Position numbers and translations under genes: made by a program. From Mytilus galloprovincialis (Eukaryota > Mollusca > Bivalvia > Mytilida > Mytilidae), in assembly GCF_965363235.1 (NCBI RefSeq), contig NC_134839.1, positions 56,263,560 through 56,327,559 on the forward strand: a stretch of 64,000 nt of DNA, in the 5' to 3' direction. Below are positions 1-12,781 of the stretch, piece by piece; position 1 is the first letter of the stretch, and every line of letters starts with the position of its first letter. Below the pieces are notes generated by a model. The model ran no database searches and was not told the origin of the DNA. It worked only from the letters and a program-made list of their open reading frames with translations.

Positions 1-432
1 AAGGTCAACATGTCTCACAGTCTGTCATGCCTGGTTCTTCTGACCTTGACCTCACTATCATAGAACATTGATAGTCTTAATAATGTTAAGTTTTTGTGAT
101 AATTGTGGTAAAACCTTCATGTTACAGATTATCTACATAAATTGTATGATAAAAGTAAAACAGGCGAGACATTTCAGCGCATTTATATACTCTTGTTTAA
201 AATGCATACATGTACATTAAATTAAGGCATTGAACATGAGTGCTTTAATTTTGTTTGGATTTTTCAACACAAATATTTATAGACATTAGTTCTGTAATCA
301 TAAAAAAATAACAAGGTTATTAAAACCTGAGAGACTATAAGTATCAACTTCCACATATCAGCTCCATATTAGTCAAGACTCATGTTAGTACAATAGTAGT
401 CTCAGTTAAAACTTATTAAGTTATTGTCTTAA

Positions 433-1107
433 TTATACTTCTTTCACTGATAAATGCTTTAAGAATAATTGTTCCCCTGACACAAATTGCAATGCATATT
501 GTTTATCTTGTTGTGACCACTCTAAATTGCTCTCCTTAAATTCATTTTCTGTCAATTTCAGAACACTATAATTGATTTTTTTAGCAACTGAACTTATCCA
601 TTTAATAGAACTATTACAAGACATCAACAGTGCATGATTAGATGAGTTCTTTTTCTTCTTAATATAACAAAATGTATCGTAGATAAGTGCTAACAATCTC
701 GCTGCTGTATGTTCTCCAAGGGATGAATGTCCATCACTCAGATAATGGTGAAAATCTGACACAATCAGGATGTCTGGCAAAATAGTTTTTAGATGAACTG
801 ATGAACAATATTCTGTCAACTCTTCTTCTGTAGACAAATACAAGAATTTGACAGTGCCAATGGTTTTGGCTTCAGGCTGTGGCATCCCATGAACAGTTTT
901 TGGAAGAGTGGCAAGTGGTTTCTGGCAAATAAATGTCACATCTAGTTCTTCTGAGGCATAGGAAACTGCTGCTTGGAATAGAAGACTTAAACTTAAATGG
1001 TCAGTATCTGAGATTATTGTTGATATTTCGGAACTGTTGACTTCAGTTTCTTTAGGAGACTTTAACCATGGACTTCCACCAACTGGGAAAATATAATGAA
1101 CTGTCAT
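433..1107 (-). CDS. SWSAP1: SWSAP1 homologue (SWIM/SWS1-associated, Rad51-paralogue-like)
   Basis: Single-exon ORF of 224 residues. Family knowledge: SWSAP1 partners SWS1/ZSWIM7 in a Shu-like complex that stabilises RAD51 filaments in nuclear homologous recombination, especially in meiosis. What is seen: residues 38-105 align by eye with remembered human SWSAP1 (LLFQAAVSYA, FICQKPLATLPK, VKFLYLSTEEELTEYCSSVH), and a Walker-B-like strand PDILIVSDFHHYL lies at about 111-123. The length is close to the human protein (about 229 residues). The N-terminus (PVGGSPWLKSP, residues 8-18) sits where a P-loop would be but has no GxxxxGKT, so ATP binding may be lost. The next gene may start on the plus strand within a few hundred bases, which would make a head-to-head promoter. 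The fold-family call is fairly firm; the orthology call is from memory. Confidence 0.75.
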   Translation of the reverse strand: MTVHYIFPVGGSPWLKSPKETEVNSSEISTIISDTDHLSLSLLFQAAVSYASEELDVTFICQKPLATLPKTVHGMPQPEAKTIGTVKFLYLSTEEELTEYCSSVHLKTILPDILIVSDFHHYLSDGHSSLGEHTAARLLALIYDTFCYIKKKKNSSNHALLMSCNSSIKWISSVAKKINYSVLKLTENEFKESNLEWSQQDKQYALQFVSGEQLFLKHLSVKEV

Positions 1108-2120
1108 CTTACTTTCCCGCCAAATTTACTTTGTGGTCTCAAGTTGTATCATTTAAAGGGCTGACATCGGTACTTAAAGTCGACACTTAGTGTCTATTAT
1201 TCATTTCTTTTGTCACAAATTTAGAATGGTAAGATGGATTAAATTATGTTTCTAATTAATGATTGTTGACTTTTACAAAAAAAAAAAATAATTTCATTTT
1301 TTCCATGATGTATTTGTAAAGTTTAATCGATTTTCGATAATAATGGCACGAGTTAATTTTGGGACGATTTATAGTCAATTGTGACGAAATCAAAGATGGC
1401 AGCTTCCTTGAGAAGGACACAGCAGGAAGGGGAAACAACTCGTTACCTCAATGCAAACGCCATCTTTATGCTCGGAAATATTTTTTTCTGTTTACCAAAA
1501 GGTTGATTTAGCGGATCGTACATATCAGAATGACAAGTAAGTCAGCCACATAATATTTTGAGAACATGAGCTTGCGATCTATCTATATGACAATAATAAT
1601 CGCACAGAAAGAACTATCTAAATCAGACGATCAAAAAGTTGTGCTATTGAAAATTATTGAAAGGAAATCGCAAGGCACTTGCGATTTCAACTTTTTTCAA
1701 GAAAATGACATGGACAGTTAAACTATTCTATTTTTTTTACATAATATACCGTACACATGGTGTTTAAAGTTCTACTGCTCGATATTGGAAAACAAAAATT
1801 AAATCAAAAATCAAAATAACGAGTTTGCAGTTGCATGTTGACATTGTTGTTGTTCTATTGATATGCTAATCAAATACCACGTCATAAATTATTTACCACA
1901 CAGTCATGCCGAATCCTTGAAATAGTTCCTATTTAAGTGTTGGCAGAATGTAAGTGAAAAACATCCTAAATTTTACATAATTTATATTGCTTGATATAGT
2001 CATCATGGTCATGTAATGTTTTTTTTTACAAAAATGTACCATGTTTCATTGTTTGTACTCTCAGTCATTGTTAATTGTCAGGTCAGTTGTAAATTGTTGT
2101 ATTGCACATGGTAAGCATTT
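1108..2120. promoter_or_regulatory. possible shared promoter and 5' exon region of SWSAP1 / IDH3B
   Basis: This gap follows the SWSAP1 start codon. A plus-strand ATG at 1396 opens MAASLRRTQQ, which has the Arg-rich, acid-free look of a mitochondrial presequence, but no canonical GT donor follows in a usable frame. It is therefore only a hint that IDH3B transcription starts here. No TATA or CpG-like signal was recognised. Confidence 0.2.
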
Positions 2121-2124
2121 TTTC

Positions 2125-2480
2125 TCAATTTATAAAGGCACCCAAAGGTGTGGTATGATTGCCAATGGGACAACTCTTCACAACTTGTGGCACAAGAGAC
2201 CAAATGACACAGAAATTAACATTTCTATAGGTCAATGTACAGCCTACAAGAATGAGCAAAGCCCATAGTGCAGTCAGCTATAAAAGGCCCAGAAATGACA
2301 AATATATAACAATTCAAGCGAGAAAACTTACTTATTTGTACGAAAAAAACACCAAAAATTATAAATATGTATTAAACATGTCATCAACAAACGACAACCA
2401 CTGAATTGCTATTCTCCTGATTTGAGACATGCACATACATACAGAATGTGGCGGGGTTAAACATGTTAGCTGGATACCTA
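2125..2480 (+). repeat. interspersed repeat family B, near full copy
   Basis: The copy contains GTGGTATGATTGCCAATGGG, the phrase GACCAAATGACACAGAAATT, then GCAAAGCCCATA and AGCTATAAAAGGCCC, and ends near AATGTGGCGGGGTTAAACAT. The same phrases recur at 4697-4900, 6285-6572 (reverse), 20300-20350, 37317-37375, 38036-38140 and 43876-44170. No coding capacity was seen. It behaves like a SINE or short non-autonomous element; the class is not established. Confidence 0.7.
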
Positions 2481-3697
2481 CCGTCCCCTAACCTGGGACA
2501 GTGGTGCAACAATACAACACCATAACAAACTATAAGAACCAATTGAAATAGACCTAATATATTGTAAGTAAAGTTAGTAAAGAAATCTTTATTTACAGTT
2601 TGGTTGCATATATATATAAATATTAATAGCAAGGAACATTCATGCTTTTAATTGGAGCTCTTTAAGGATTATGTACATTTTTGCTAACCATGGAAATTTC
2701 CCAGAAAGTCCAGCCTTTCCTTTATACTGTACATTTTGTAATATTTGACCATTCTATATACATGTACATGTACATTTTTTTGTACATGTACAATGTATGC
2801 TTGATAGATAGAGCATAATTGCATACCTTCTAACATGTAGCAATAATTTCCTTTGTATGACAAGTTTATAAATCAAATTCATGAAATTATTGGTTACAAC
2901 AAATGTAAATATGGGCCAATTCAAATACATCTTCTAAATTTCTAATGTGCATTCAACTTAAGTAACTCACCAGGAGGATTCTTGGAATGTAAAGGTTAGT
3001 CAGGCCTTTTTGTAAATAACGGACAATTGCATCCCATTATCCCTATTTTCTATGGCATGCAATAATTTTAAACAATAAATAATGTACATGTATCTGCGTT
3101 GAAAGGAGTTTTCCCTTGGGTAACATGCATATGTGCAAAATGGCACATCTCTAATACATGTATTCATTATTTTGGCTGTTTTGACATTTTTGATATTATT
3201 GAACTAAAAACATTCCAATTTTTTTTCTTCAAACCTGTAGATTTTGAGTGTTGCAGATGCTGTACATTATGCAGAGGTATGTGAAATGGAAAGAAAGAGA
3301 TATATGAACATACAGTGACTGTTTTGAATTTAAGGTGTACCGGTAAGTACATTGTATATATATATATAATATAATTATTAAAAAAATGATATATCAGCTT
3401 ATCAGTGAATGTTAAAACATTTATTAGAGTTCTATATTTCAGTTAAAGTAACAATTTTTGTTATTTGTGTATAAAGCAAGGCAAATGTAAAAGTTAATTT
3501 GTTAATACATGTAGTATATTACTCATCTTACAATATCATATTTATAGAAAAAAATAATTTTATTGGACTGTTTTCCTCTGTTGGATATGCAATTGATATT
3601 AAAATGAATCATCAGTAACACAAAAAAACTTTATCTTCAGAGGCAGATTAAGGGGGCAGTGGCCAACCAGTACCCCACCCCTTTTTTGTGGGTTGAT

Positions 3698-3941
3698 TAT
3701 ATAGTGGGTCTCATTGGAGTCTGAATGTGACGCGGGATTGCCGATTTTTTGTAAGCGTAACATGTGAAAGTCAAATTATTGTGTCTGGAAAACGGGAAAT
3801 GAGGTCTAGCGGGACCCAGGAAAATAACAAAAAAATGAGAATTGCTTACGTACATAGTGTAAGCGGGATACGGGAATCTGACAAAACAGTAAGCGGAATC
3901 CGGGATCGGAACCCCCCCCCAATAATGAGACCCCCTATATA
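3698..3941. mobile_element. MITE-like element with imperfect TIRs
   Basis: The left end TATATAGTGGGTCTCATT is mirrored by AATGAGACCCCCTATATA on the right, about 240 bp apart. The interior repeats AAGCGGGAT / AGCGGAATCCGGGAT-type phrases and encodes nothing convincing. It is a non-autonomous DNA element by structure only. Confidence 0.55.
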
Positions 3942-4696
3942 GGGAATTACTGAAGCATGACTGGAATGGGACCCCTCTGATGACTATTTCTGGATACAAA
4001 TGATATTTATATTATATAATAACATGCAATTGTTTTAAATTCTTGATTTATATTATCCGATATCTATATGACTCTTCTCTTTTTCAGGTAAAAATGTCGA
4101 GCTACAAATTGTACCAAAAAAGATATTGAAAATTTTAAAACTGTTTTAACAAGGGCATCAAAAAATAGAAAAAAAAGAACAATACCAGGGCTAAACTTTT
4201 GTGGCTGCATGCAATTATTTCTAAAATACCAGGAAACAAGATGTAGCTGCACAGAAGACACGGCAGATCATGAAATTGCATATAAAATAAGGAATGCTAG
4301 AATCCAAGAAATCTTTTAACCAAGTCAAGTGTTTATAAGACATGTAATCATGAAAATACTAACACATATATTAGTATTCACAGTCACATGTAATATCCCA
4401 AATATAAGAACTATATGGTATGTGTGACTATGTCATGTTACAACATGTATGCTCAGAATATTTTAATTTCACAAGGATATGAACTGGATAAATGAAATAT
4501 TGTCAACCATTTAAATAAAGCAGACTGGCTAACATAAAAATCAACTGTCTATAGATGTGAAAGTTCAAGTTGAATAAAATTAGTCTCGAATTAACATACC
4601 ATATATCCAAAAGTACTGAATTGCCTTTCTCAGAATAGTTGTATGTTTAATAGAATGATAGCTGTATTTTTTCTTGGAACTGTATCAATATAAAAA

Positions 4697-4900
4697 AGGG
4701 AGATGTGGTATGATCGCCAATGAGACAAATCTCCACTAGAGACCAAAGTAAACGTTAGAAAGGACAGGTCACAGTTGTGTTTGTCATTGTGTAGCAATCT
4801 ATAAAAGACACAAAGATTTAAAAGTGTAAAATTATTCAAACAAGATAAACAACTATCAATGATTCCTCTTAAACCTGCAGCCAACACACTGAAACTAAAA
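4697..4900 (+). repeat. interspersed repeat family B, partial
   Basis: Starts GGGAGATGTGGTATGATCGC with CAATGAGACAAATCTCCACT, then a diverged body. It shares its opening with the 2125 copy. Confidence 0.55.
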
Positions 4901-5559
4901 CAACAGTCAATTACAGTCATATTCACAATAGGTACTATTTTTGGACAACAGAGAATTCAAAATACCATCAAAGGCAATAAAGGTCAACATGAGAACTGAT
5001 ATTGAATTTTGGTTAATTTTCATTTACAAAGCTACTTTTGCAAAGGTACAAATCAAGTACTGTAAATACAGGTACATGTACCTAAATATTGATTTTGTGT
5101 ATTTGTATATAAGGTACACAGTTTTCTCTGCTTTCAAAAGTTCCTATATGAAGCTGTCCAGGTTTCTTACTATTTTATCATTATTATCTGGAAGACATCG
5201 CTTATTACCCCTGAGAAGGGTAACTCATGTTTATCATCAAAGATGTGCATCACAACCTTGGTAGTGTACTTGCTCACAATATGCCAATTAGAGACATTAT
5301 TCCATTAAAAAGTAGATAGATGGTTGTTTTCAGGGTTTGTATTCTGCAATTCTTGGAACACAAACATAATAAAGAATGACAGGAAATAAAGTAAAGTGGG
5401 GAATTCAGTTTAACAACATACAGTCTGTGTTTGAGTTTTAGACTTAGCCTTTGAGTGTTAAAAGTTTCACAGTTCTTGAGTTATGTCCCTTTTTAACGTT
5501 ATATGCTAGCTAGTGAGGGCATCATCTGTGTCCCTTTGGACACATTCCCCATTTATTTT

Positions 5560-5990
5560 TTAGAAGTTACTATTAATTAAAATTAATTTTAACCATGACA
5601 TTTTATTTTAAATGAGTAGTTATTGTTGCAAACTCCATTAGAAATTTGAATTGAGATCATTTTTAGAATAAGGGAAAGGGGGAGATGAAAAAAAGGGGGG
5701 GGGGGGGGTTCAATTTTTCAGATTTCAGAAATAAAAAGAAAATTTCTTCAAACATTTTGTTTTTGAGAGGATTAATATTCAACAGCAAAGTGAATTGCTC
5801 AAAAAGCAAAAAAAAAAAATTAAGTTCATTAGACCACATTCATTCTGTGTCAGAAAACCTATGCTGTGTCAACTATCTAATCACAATCCAAATTCAAAGC
5901 TGAATCCAGCTTGAATGTTGTGTCCATACTTGCCCCAAGCCTTCAGGGTTCAACCTCTGCAGTCGTATAAAGCTGCGCCCTGCGGAGCAT
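5560..5990 (+). repeat. truncated copy of the TATACGACCGC-end element (3' part)
   Basis: The segment with AGAGGATTAATATTCAACAG, TAAGTTCATTAGACCAC and the terminal GTCGTATAAAGCTGCGCC matches 12340-12800 nearly base for base. It is a solo right end of the element described at 9193-12781. It includes a poly-G tract at about 5695-5708. Confidence 0.65.
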
Positions 5991-6284
5991 CTGGTTGGTT
6001 ATTGCTTAAAACTTGCCACACTTTTTAGTTATATTTATGTTAAGATCTGTATAATTTTTGGTGAAGATTTACAATTTTATTTTAGAGTAATAAGGGTAAA
6101 AAAGGAGGGGGTTCACATGTCGCACAATATGTCAGAAACTATTTATGATTATTGCATAATATTCACACACAATACGAAGGGCGTATCATATGCTCATGGC
6201 GCAGCTGTTTATTATGGTTTGTTCTTAAATTGGAATACTATAGCCCAGGCGCCTGAGGTTATAATCCCTCATTCTGTATGCTTT

Positions 6285-6572
6285 CCCCCCCAAGTCAGGA
6301 CCCTGCAATTCAATGGTTTCCGTTGGTTTCTCTGTTTCACATTTGTTTTTCGTTTATTATTTGGTAAATATTTTTAATTAAGTTTTTTCGTTTTAATAGT
6401 TTTAGATTTGTCATTTTGGGGTTATATATATATATATAGAAAATGTAGTAATTGTTTTGCTCATTGTTGAAGGCCATACGGACGTCGTTGACCTATAGTT
6501 GTTAATTTCTGTGCCATTTGTTCTCTTGTGGAGAGTTGTCTCATTGGCAACCATTCCACATCTTCTTTTTGT
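6285..6572 (-). repeat. interspersed repeat family B, reverse orientation
   Basis: On the minus strand it reads GATGTGGAATGGTTGCCAAT, GAGACAACTCTCCAC and so on to the tail. It corresponds to the 2125 copy, with a TA-dinucleotide run near 6426-6439. Confidence 0.6.
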
Positions 6573-6779
6573 ATAGCTTGTGACTTTTGTAGCAAAAGCG
6601 AGACAGCTATCCTACATTCCTTCGTCGGTGGTGTGGTGTCCATAAAAGTTCACTCTTTGGTGAAAGTTTTTGGAATTTTAATAACTTTTTTAAACTGCCC
6701 TCGGTTTCTACCAAACTTTGAAGGAAGCTTGTTTATGATGTGAAGATCATTACTATCCAGAATTAATTTTTTTTTAAAT

Positions 6780-8930
6780 CGGTTTATCCGCACTTTACTT
6801 ATAAATGGACCTACTTTTTCTGCCAATTACATCCAGTTTAAAAAAAAAAACCATTGATTAGATTTATAATCCAATATTGATTTTAACCCGATTGAACCGA
6901 AACAAAAGATATATATAGTATCTAAAGAAAAAAATGTTTTCACCATTTTTTGTTGAGCCTGCTACATTTGGTACTTAAAACTTTTACAACAAAAGTGGGC
7001 GAGACCCTTACGATTTTTTTTTTCTATGATGAACTCTTTAGATCATAATATATATTAATGATAAGATGAAAAGAAAATAGAAAGTCTATGTACATCTTAT
7101 ATGAGTCACATTGACAAATACAGCTGTACAGTGTGGTCCAAAAAATGTAGAAAAATCAGAAACTGGAATGAAATATTCTGTTGTCTGTGGTTCTGTCATA
7201 AGCACATATAATATACTTACAAGCCGCTTTTGTAATATAAAATAGATAATTATGCATTCATATATTAGAATAAGAAAAGTCTGACAAATTAAGACGATAA
7301 AAATTAAATAATCATCACTGACACAAGAGTAACCCGGACAGTTCAAATAGTTTATACTGCAACGACCTGCAGGTAGAATGCGAATTACCTGTCACTAGAT
7401 TCGAGGGGGAGGACAGGGAGAAAGGAGAGGAAGGCTGGGAGAAAGTAGAAAAAGTTGGAGAATGGAGAAAAAATAAAATATCTCTCCTTTTAAAAAATGA
7501 TCTATAAATATTTCAAGAAAAAATATCTCAAAAGGAGATGTTTTATTCTAATGAGAGAAAGGAGAAGAGGGATGGGAGAAGGGAGAAGGGTACTCCCCCT
7601 CAGATTCGTTAATAATGTACAAAAATATTTGCACTACAGAAACAAATAAATTGAATTTATTTTTCTTTTAGTTACCATTTTATAATCATATATATATATC
7701 ATGAGTTGAACAAGCGCATGGGTGTAATTAATACGCGTTAGTTAGTTATCAAACTGTGTAATGACCTTTTAAATTTAGAATAATCGAGTTCAAATATATC
7801 AATATTCATGTTGTAACTTATTGTCATTTTGACGTATTTTTTTTTAAACCAATGGCAAGATACGATTTATTTTTCGACTTTCTCTGTTATTTAGTCGTTT
7901 GGTATGGTAAAGTCCCAACAGCTTCGAATAAGATCTTCCCACCATATTAGCATTGGTTTCCCTCCCCCTTACTTATATTCCCCTGGACACAGCCAGTGAT
8001 TGTCCAAACTTTTTCGCGTTTTTTGAAAAATGTACGTTGAAAGAAGTCTAAAATGTGTATCACTTGTAAAGAATGTAGCTATATGTTAGAGTTGTAGCCT
8101 CTAAATAAATTTTATATCATTATTTCTACTGTATGCAGCATAATTAACTATCGGATTTACCGGTTTGTCCTCTGCATAACAACAACTGTCTAGATAGCAG
8201 TAGAAATATAATTTATAATTGAAATAATAACGATCTTACTCATATTTGGGTTTTGTTTACTCTTCTGATGACAAATGGAATCATCAGTAGTAGATAAAAA
8301 GTTGATTAGTACAAGTAAAGCATTTTAGTGGGCAAGTACATTTGCAAAGGTCACATTAAGGTTCATCATACCAAATGGACAAATATGGCTGTAATTTCAC
8401 CTCTAAAACTACTCTGTGTGCATACTTTCCTGTGAAGTTTGGAAAGTTGTACCCCCTGCCCCCTCCTTAAAAATGGCTGGATCCACCCCTGCATGTACAC
8501 ACAACCTTTCCAAGTCTGTTTTACAGAAAGCCCTCACCCTTAGTATGATTGCATCTTGAATCCTTTAATGTGTAGTTGACCATATTACACTACCACTTTG
8601 ATCTGACCAGTTTTCGGGTGTTGTTGGGGTGGGACTTCAATTGTTTGAGTATTATAATAGTGTCACCTGGTGAACACAGCTCTTCTGAGCTCATTTGACA
8701 GAAAGCTCTCATACTTGGTAGGATTATTTGCCATCACATGTTGTTGACCATGTAATACCCTATCTATACTTGATTATCCTGCTATAAGGTATTATAATAC
8801 ATGTATTCGTATGATTGTGTGTTAATTGTATTATATTCTTATTCATTTTTTTCTCAATGCCTATATTAATTGTATCTTTTTGCTTATATTTTTTATAATT
8901 TATTTTAAATTCTGTTTTTTGGGTTTTTTT
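6780..8930. other. non-coding stretch, mostly unrecognised
   Basis: No exon was recognised. A purine-rich block at 7400-7610 (GGAGAAAGGAGAGGAAGG-type) is bounded by short inverted GAGGGGGA / TCCCCCTC ends, so it may be a small element. Around 8500-8760 there is a diverged pair of about 180-bp repeats (CAGAAAGCCCTCAC / CAGAAAGCTCTCAT). Confidence 0.3.
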
Positions 8931-8933
8931 CAG

Positions 8934-8999
8934 AAACAAGATCTGTTGAGGAATGTAGAGAGATGTATTCACGATTCACTTCCTGTGTGTCAGAGTGTA
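8934..8999 (+). CDS. candidate upstream exon of IDH3B (22 codons, phase 0)
   Basis: A 66-nt open block reads KQDLLRNVERCIHDSLPVCQ plus two residues. It is preceded by a long T-rich tract and CAG and followed by a GTAAGT donor. Both ends are phase 0, which fits the phase-0 start of the first sure IDH3B exon at 12989. It is not acid-free as a presequence should be and has no remembered match. A second, weaker phase-0 block lies at 3240-3275 (ILSVADAVHYAE) with TAG and GTATGT edges. Either could be alternative, spurious or from another gene. Confidence 0.3.
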
Positions 9000-9192
9000 G
9001 TAAGTTCTGGTGTACAGAAGCATTACAGCATACACTACATGTTTATACTTTTCCTTCATTAAAAAAAAGTAGTCAGTTACGAAAATAAAAGCAGATCATA
9101 TATTTTAGGAAGACTTATTTTAGTGAATTTTCAAGGATATAGCTATAGCTTTTAGATGGGCTTGGCTATCTACATGTACCTTGCAAACATTT

Positions 9193-12100
9193 TTATACGA
9201 CCGCAAAATTTGAAAAAATTTTCGTCGTATATTGCTATCACGTTGGCGTCGGCGTCGTCGTCGTCGTCGTCGTCCGAATACTTTTAGTTTTCGCACTCTA
9301 ACTTTAGTAAAAGTGAATGGAAATCTATGAAATTTTAACACAAGGTTTATGACCACAAAAGGAAGGTTGGTATTGATTTTGGGAGTTTTGGTCCCAACAT
9401 TTTAGGAATTAGGGGCCAAAAAGGGCCCAAATAAGCATTTTCTTGGTTTTCGCACTATAACTTTAGGTTAAGTTAATAGAAATCTATGAAATTTTGACAC
9501 AAGGTTTATGACCACAAAAGAACGGTTGGGATTGATTTTGGGAGTTTTGGTTTCAACAGTTTAGGAATTAGGGGCCAAAAAAGGGCCCAAATAAGCATTA
9601 TTCTTGGTTTTCGCACAATAACTTTAGTTTAAGTAAATAGAAATCAATGAAATTTAAACACAATGTTAATGACTACAAAAGGAAGGTTGGTATTGATTTT
9701 GGGAGTTAAGGTCCCAACAGTTTAGGAATTAGGGGCCAAAAAGGGACCCAAATAAGCATTTTTCTTGGTTTTGGCACCATAACGTTAATATAAGTAAATA
9801 GAAATCTATGAAATTTAAACACAAGGTTTATGACCATAAAAGGAAGGTTAGTATTGATTTTGGGAGTTTTGGTCCCAACAGAATAAGGGGCCCAAAGGGT
9901 CCAAAATTAAACTTTGTTTGATTTCATCAAAATTGAATAATTGGGGTTCTTTGATATGCCGAATCTAACTGTCATGACTGTGTATGTAGATTCTTAACTT
10001 TTGGTCCCGTTTTCAAATTGGTCTACATTAAGGTCCAAAGGGTCCAAAATTAAACTTAGTTTGATTTTGACAAAAAATGAATCAGTTAGGTTCTTTGATA
10101 TGCTGAATCTAAAAATGTACTTAGATTCTTGATTATTGGCCCAGTTTTCAAGTTGGTCCAAATCGGGGTCCAAAATTAAACTTTGTTTGATTTCATCAAA
10201 AATTGAATAAATGGGGTTCTTTGATATACCAAATCTAACTGTGTATGTAGATTCTTCATTTTTGGTCCTGTTTTCAAATTGGTCTACACTAAAGTTCAAA
10301 GGGTCCAAAATTAAACTTAGTCTGATTTTAACAAAAATTGAAATCTTGGGGTTCTTTGATATGCTGAATCCAAAAATGTACTTAGATTTTTTATTATGGG
10401 CCCAGTTTTCAAGTTGGTCCAAATCAGGATCTAAAATTATTATATTAAGTATTGTGCAATAGCAAGTCTTTTCAATTGCACAGTATTGCGCAATGGCAAG
10501 AAATATCTAATTGCACAATATTGTGAAATAGCAAATTTTTTTTTAATTAGAGTTATCTTTCTTTGTCCAGAATAGTAAGCAAGAAATATCTAATTGCAAA
10601 ATATTGTGCAATAGCAAGATTTTTTTTTAATTGGAGTTATCTTTCTTTGTCCAGAATCAACTTAAATCTTTGTTATATACAATATACAATGTATATTCAC
10701 TTTTTACTACCAACTGATAAATTAAAAAAATCTTTACCATTCAGTGATAACAAGCAGTTTTTTTACATCTTAATATTTTATGATGTATTTAAATGAGTAG
10801 TTATTGTTGCAAACTCCATTAGAAATTTTAATTGAGATTAGTTTTGGAATAAGGGAAAGGGGGATGTGATTAAAAAAATTGGGTTCAATTTTTATACGAC
10901 CGCAAAAAGAATAGTTTAGGAAATAAGGGCCAAAAAAGGGCCCAAATAAGCATTATTCTTGGTTTTCGCACAATAATTTTAGTATAAGTAAATAGAAATC
11001 AATGAAATTTTAACTCAAGGTTTATGACCACAAAAGGAAGGTTGGGATTGATTTTTGGAGTTGAGGTCACAACAGTTTATGAATTAGGGGCCAAAAAGGG
11101 GCCCAAATAAGCATTATTTTTGGTTTTTGCACCATAACTTTAGTATAAGTAAATAGAAATCTATGAAATTTAAACACAAGGTTTATGACCATAAAAGGAA
11201 GGTTGGGTTTGATTTTGGGCTTTTTGGTCCTAACAGTTTGGGAATAAGGGGCCCAAAGGGTCCAAAATTGAACTTTGTGTGATTTCATCAAAAATTGAAT
11301 AATTGGGGTTCTTTGATATTCCGAATCTAACTATGTATGTAGATTCTTAATTTTTGGTCCCGTTTTCAAATTGGTCTACATTAAGGTCCAAAGGGTCCAA
11401 AATTAAACTTAGTTTGATTTTAACAAAAATTGAATCCTTGGGGTTCTTTGATATGCTGAATTTAAAAATGTACTTAGATTTTTAATTATTGGCCTAGTTT
11501 TCAAGTTGGTCCAAATGGGGGTCCAAAATTAAACTTTGTTTGATTTCATCAAAAATTGAATAAATGGGTTCTTTGATATGCCAAATCTAACTGTGTATGT
11601 AGATTCTTAATTTTTGGTCCAGTTTTTAAATTAGTCTACATTAAGGTCCAAAGGGTCCAAAATTAAACTAAGTTTGATTTTAAAAAAAATTAAATTCTTG
11701 GGCTTATTTGATATGCTTTATCTAAATATGTACTTTGATTTTTGATTATGGGCCCAGTTTTCAAGTTGGTCCAAATCAGGATTCCATATCAAGTATTGTG
11801 CAATAGCAAGAAATTTTCAATTGCACAGTATTGCACAATAGCAAGAAATATCTAATTGCACAATATTGTGCAATAGCAATTAATTTTCAATTGGAGTTAT
11901 CTTTCTTTGTATAGAATAGTAGTTGATAATATATGTTGGAAATTTGCCAGACATGACTATGATGTCATTTTCTATTTTTATTTGCCAATAACTTTATGTA
12001 AATAACTTCATTGGAAATTTGCCAATATAAAATGTTGCTGATGAAGCTTTTTTTTCCTTATCTAAAATGTTTTTAGATAATGTATGTTGGACATTTGCCA

Positions 12101-12781
12101 GACATGACTATGATGTCATTTTCTATCTTTATTTGCCAATAATTTTATGTAAATAACTTCATTGGAAATTTGCCAATATAAAATGTTGCTGATGAAGTTT
12201 TTTTTATTGTTTTATACAATAAACAATGTATATTCACTTTTACCACCAACCAATCTTTACCATTCAGTGATAACAAGCACTATATTTTACATTTTAATAT
12301 TTTATGATGTATTTAAAACAGTAGTTATTGTTGCAAACTCCATTAGAAATTTGAATTGATATCAGTTTTGGAAAAAGGGAAACGGGGATGTGAAAAAAAG
12401 GGGGGGGGTTTAAATTTTTCTAATTTCAGATTTCATAAATAAAAAGAAAATTTCTTCAAACATTTTTTTGAGAGGATTAATATTCAACAGCATAGTGAAT
12501 TGCTCAAAGGCAAAAAAAAACTTTTAAGTTCATTAGACCACTTTCGTTCTGTGTCAGAAACCTATGCTGTGTCATGATCAACTATTTAATTTTAGATTTA
12601 AAAAGTTTGAAGAAGAAATTTTAATTGATTTGTAAAATCTTGACATTTGTTTTGTGTAAAAAAAACCCATGTAATGTCAAAAATTTGATCACAATCCAAA
12701 TTCAGAGCTGTATCATGCTTGAATGTTTAGTCCATACTTGCCCCAACTGTTCAGGGTTCGACCTCTGCGGTCGTATAAAGC
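9193..12781. mobile_element. composite element with TATACGACCGC inverted ends and internal tandem blocks
   Basis: The left end TTTATACGACCGCAAA (near 9192) is the inverse of the right end TGCGGTCGTATAAA (12768-12781). The interior has about four copies of a roughly 165-bp unit (AGTAAATAGAAATCTATGAA, GGTTTATGACCACAAAAG, TTAGGAATTAGGGGCCAAAA), then paired units with GGTTCTTTGATATGC, then TATTGTGCAATAGCAAG blocks. From about 10893 a second left end starts and the series repeats, so this is two copies joined or a large internal duplication. No transposase was seen. It lies in the presumed first intron of IDH3B. Confidence 0.6.
9239..9275 (+). repeat. CGT/CGTC microsatellite
   Basis: A run of (GTC)n, GGCGTCGGCGTCGTCGTC and onward, just inside the left end of the element. 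Confidence 0.7.

Noticed and set aside
3240-3275. 36-nt block ILSVADAVHYAE with splice-like edges
   Set aside because: Too short to judge, other frames are also open, and there is no link to a known protein; kept only as a remark under the IDH3B candidate exon.
5685-5903. 72-residue open frame after the poly-G run
   Set aside because: Lies within the truncated repeat copy at 5560-5990, and the same sequence at 12340-12800 is not open in the same way.
9994-10422. 142-residue minus-strand open frame with internal repeats
   Set aside because: It is the translation of noncoding tandem blocks of the TATACGACCGC element.
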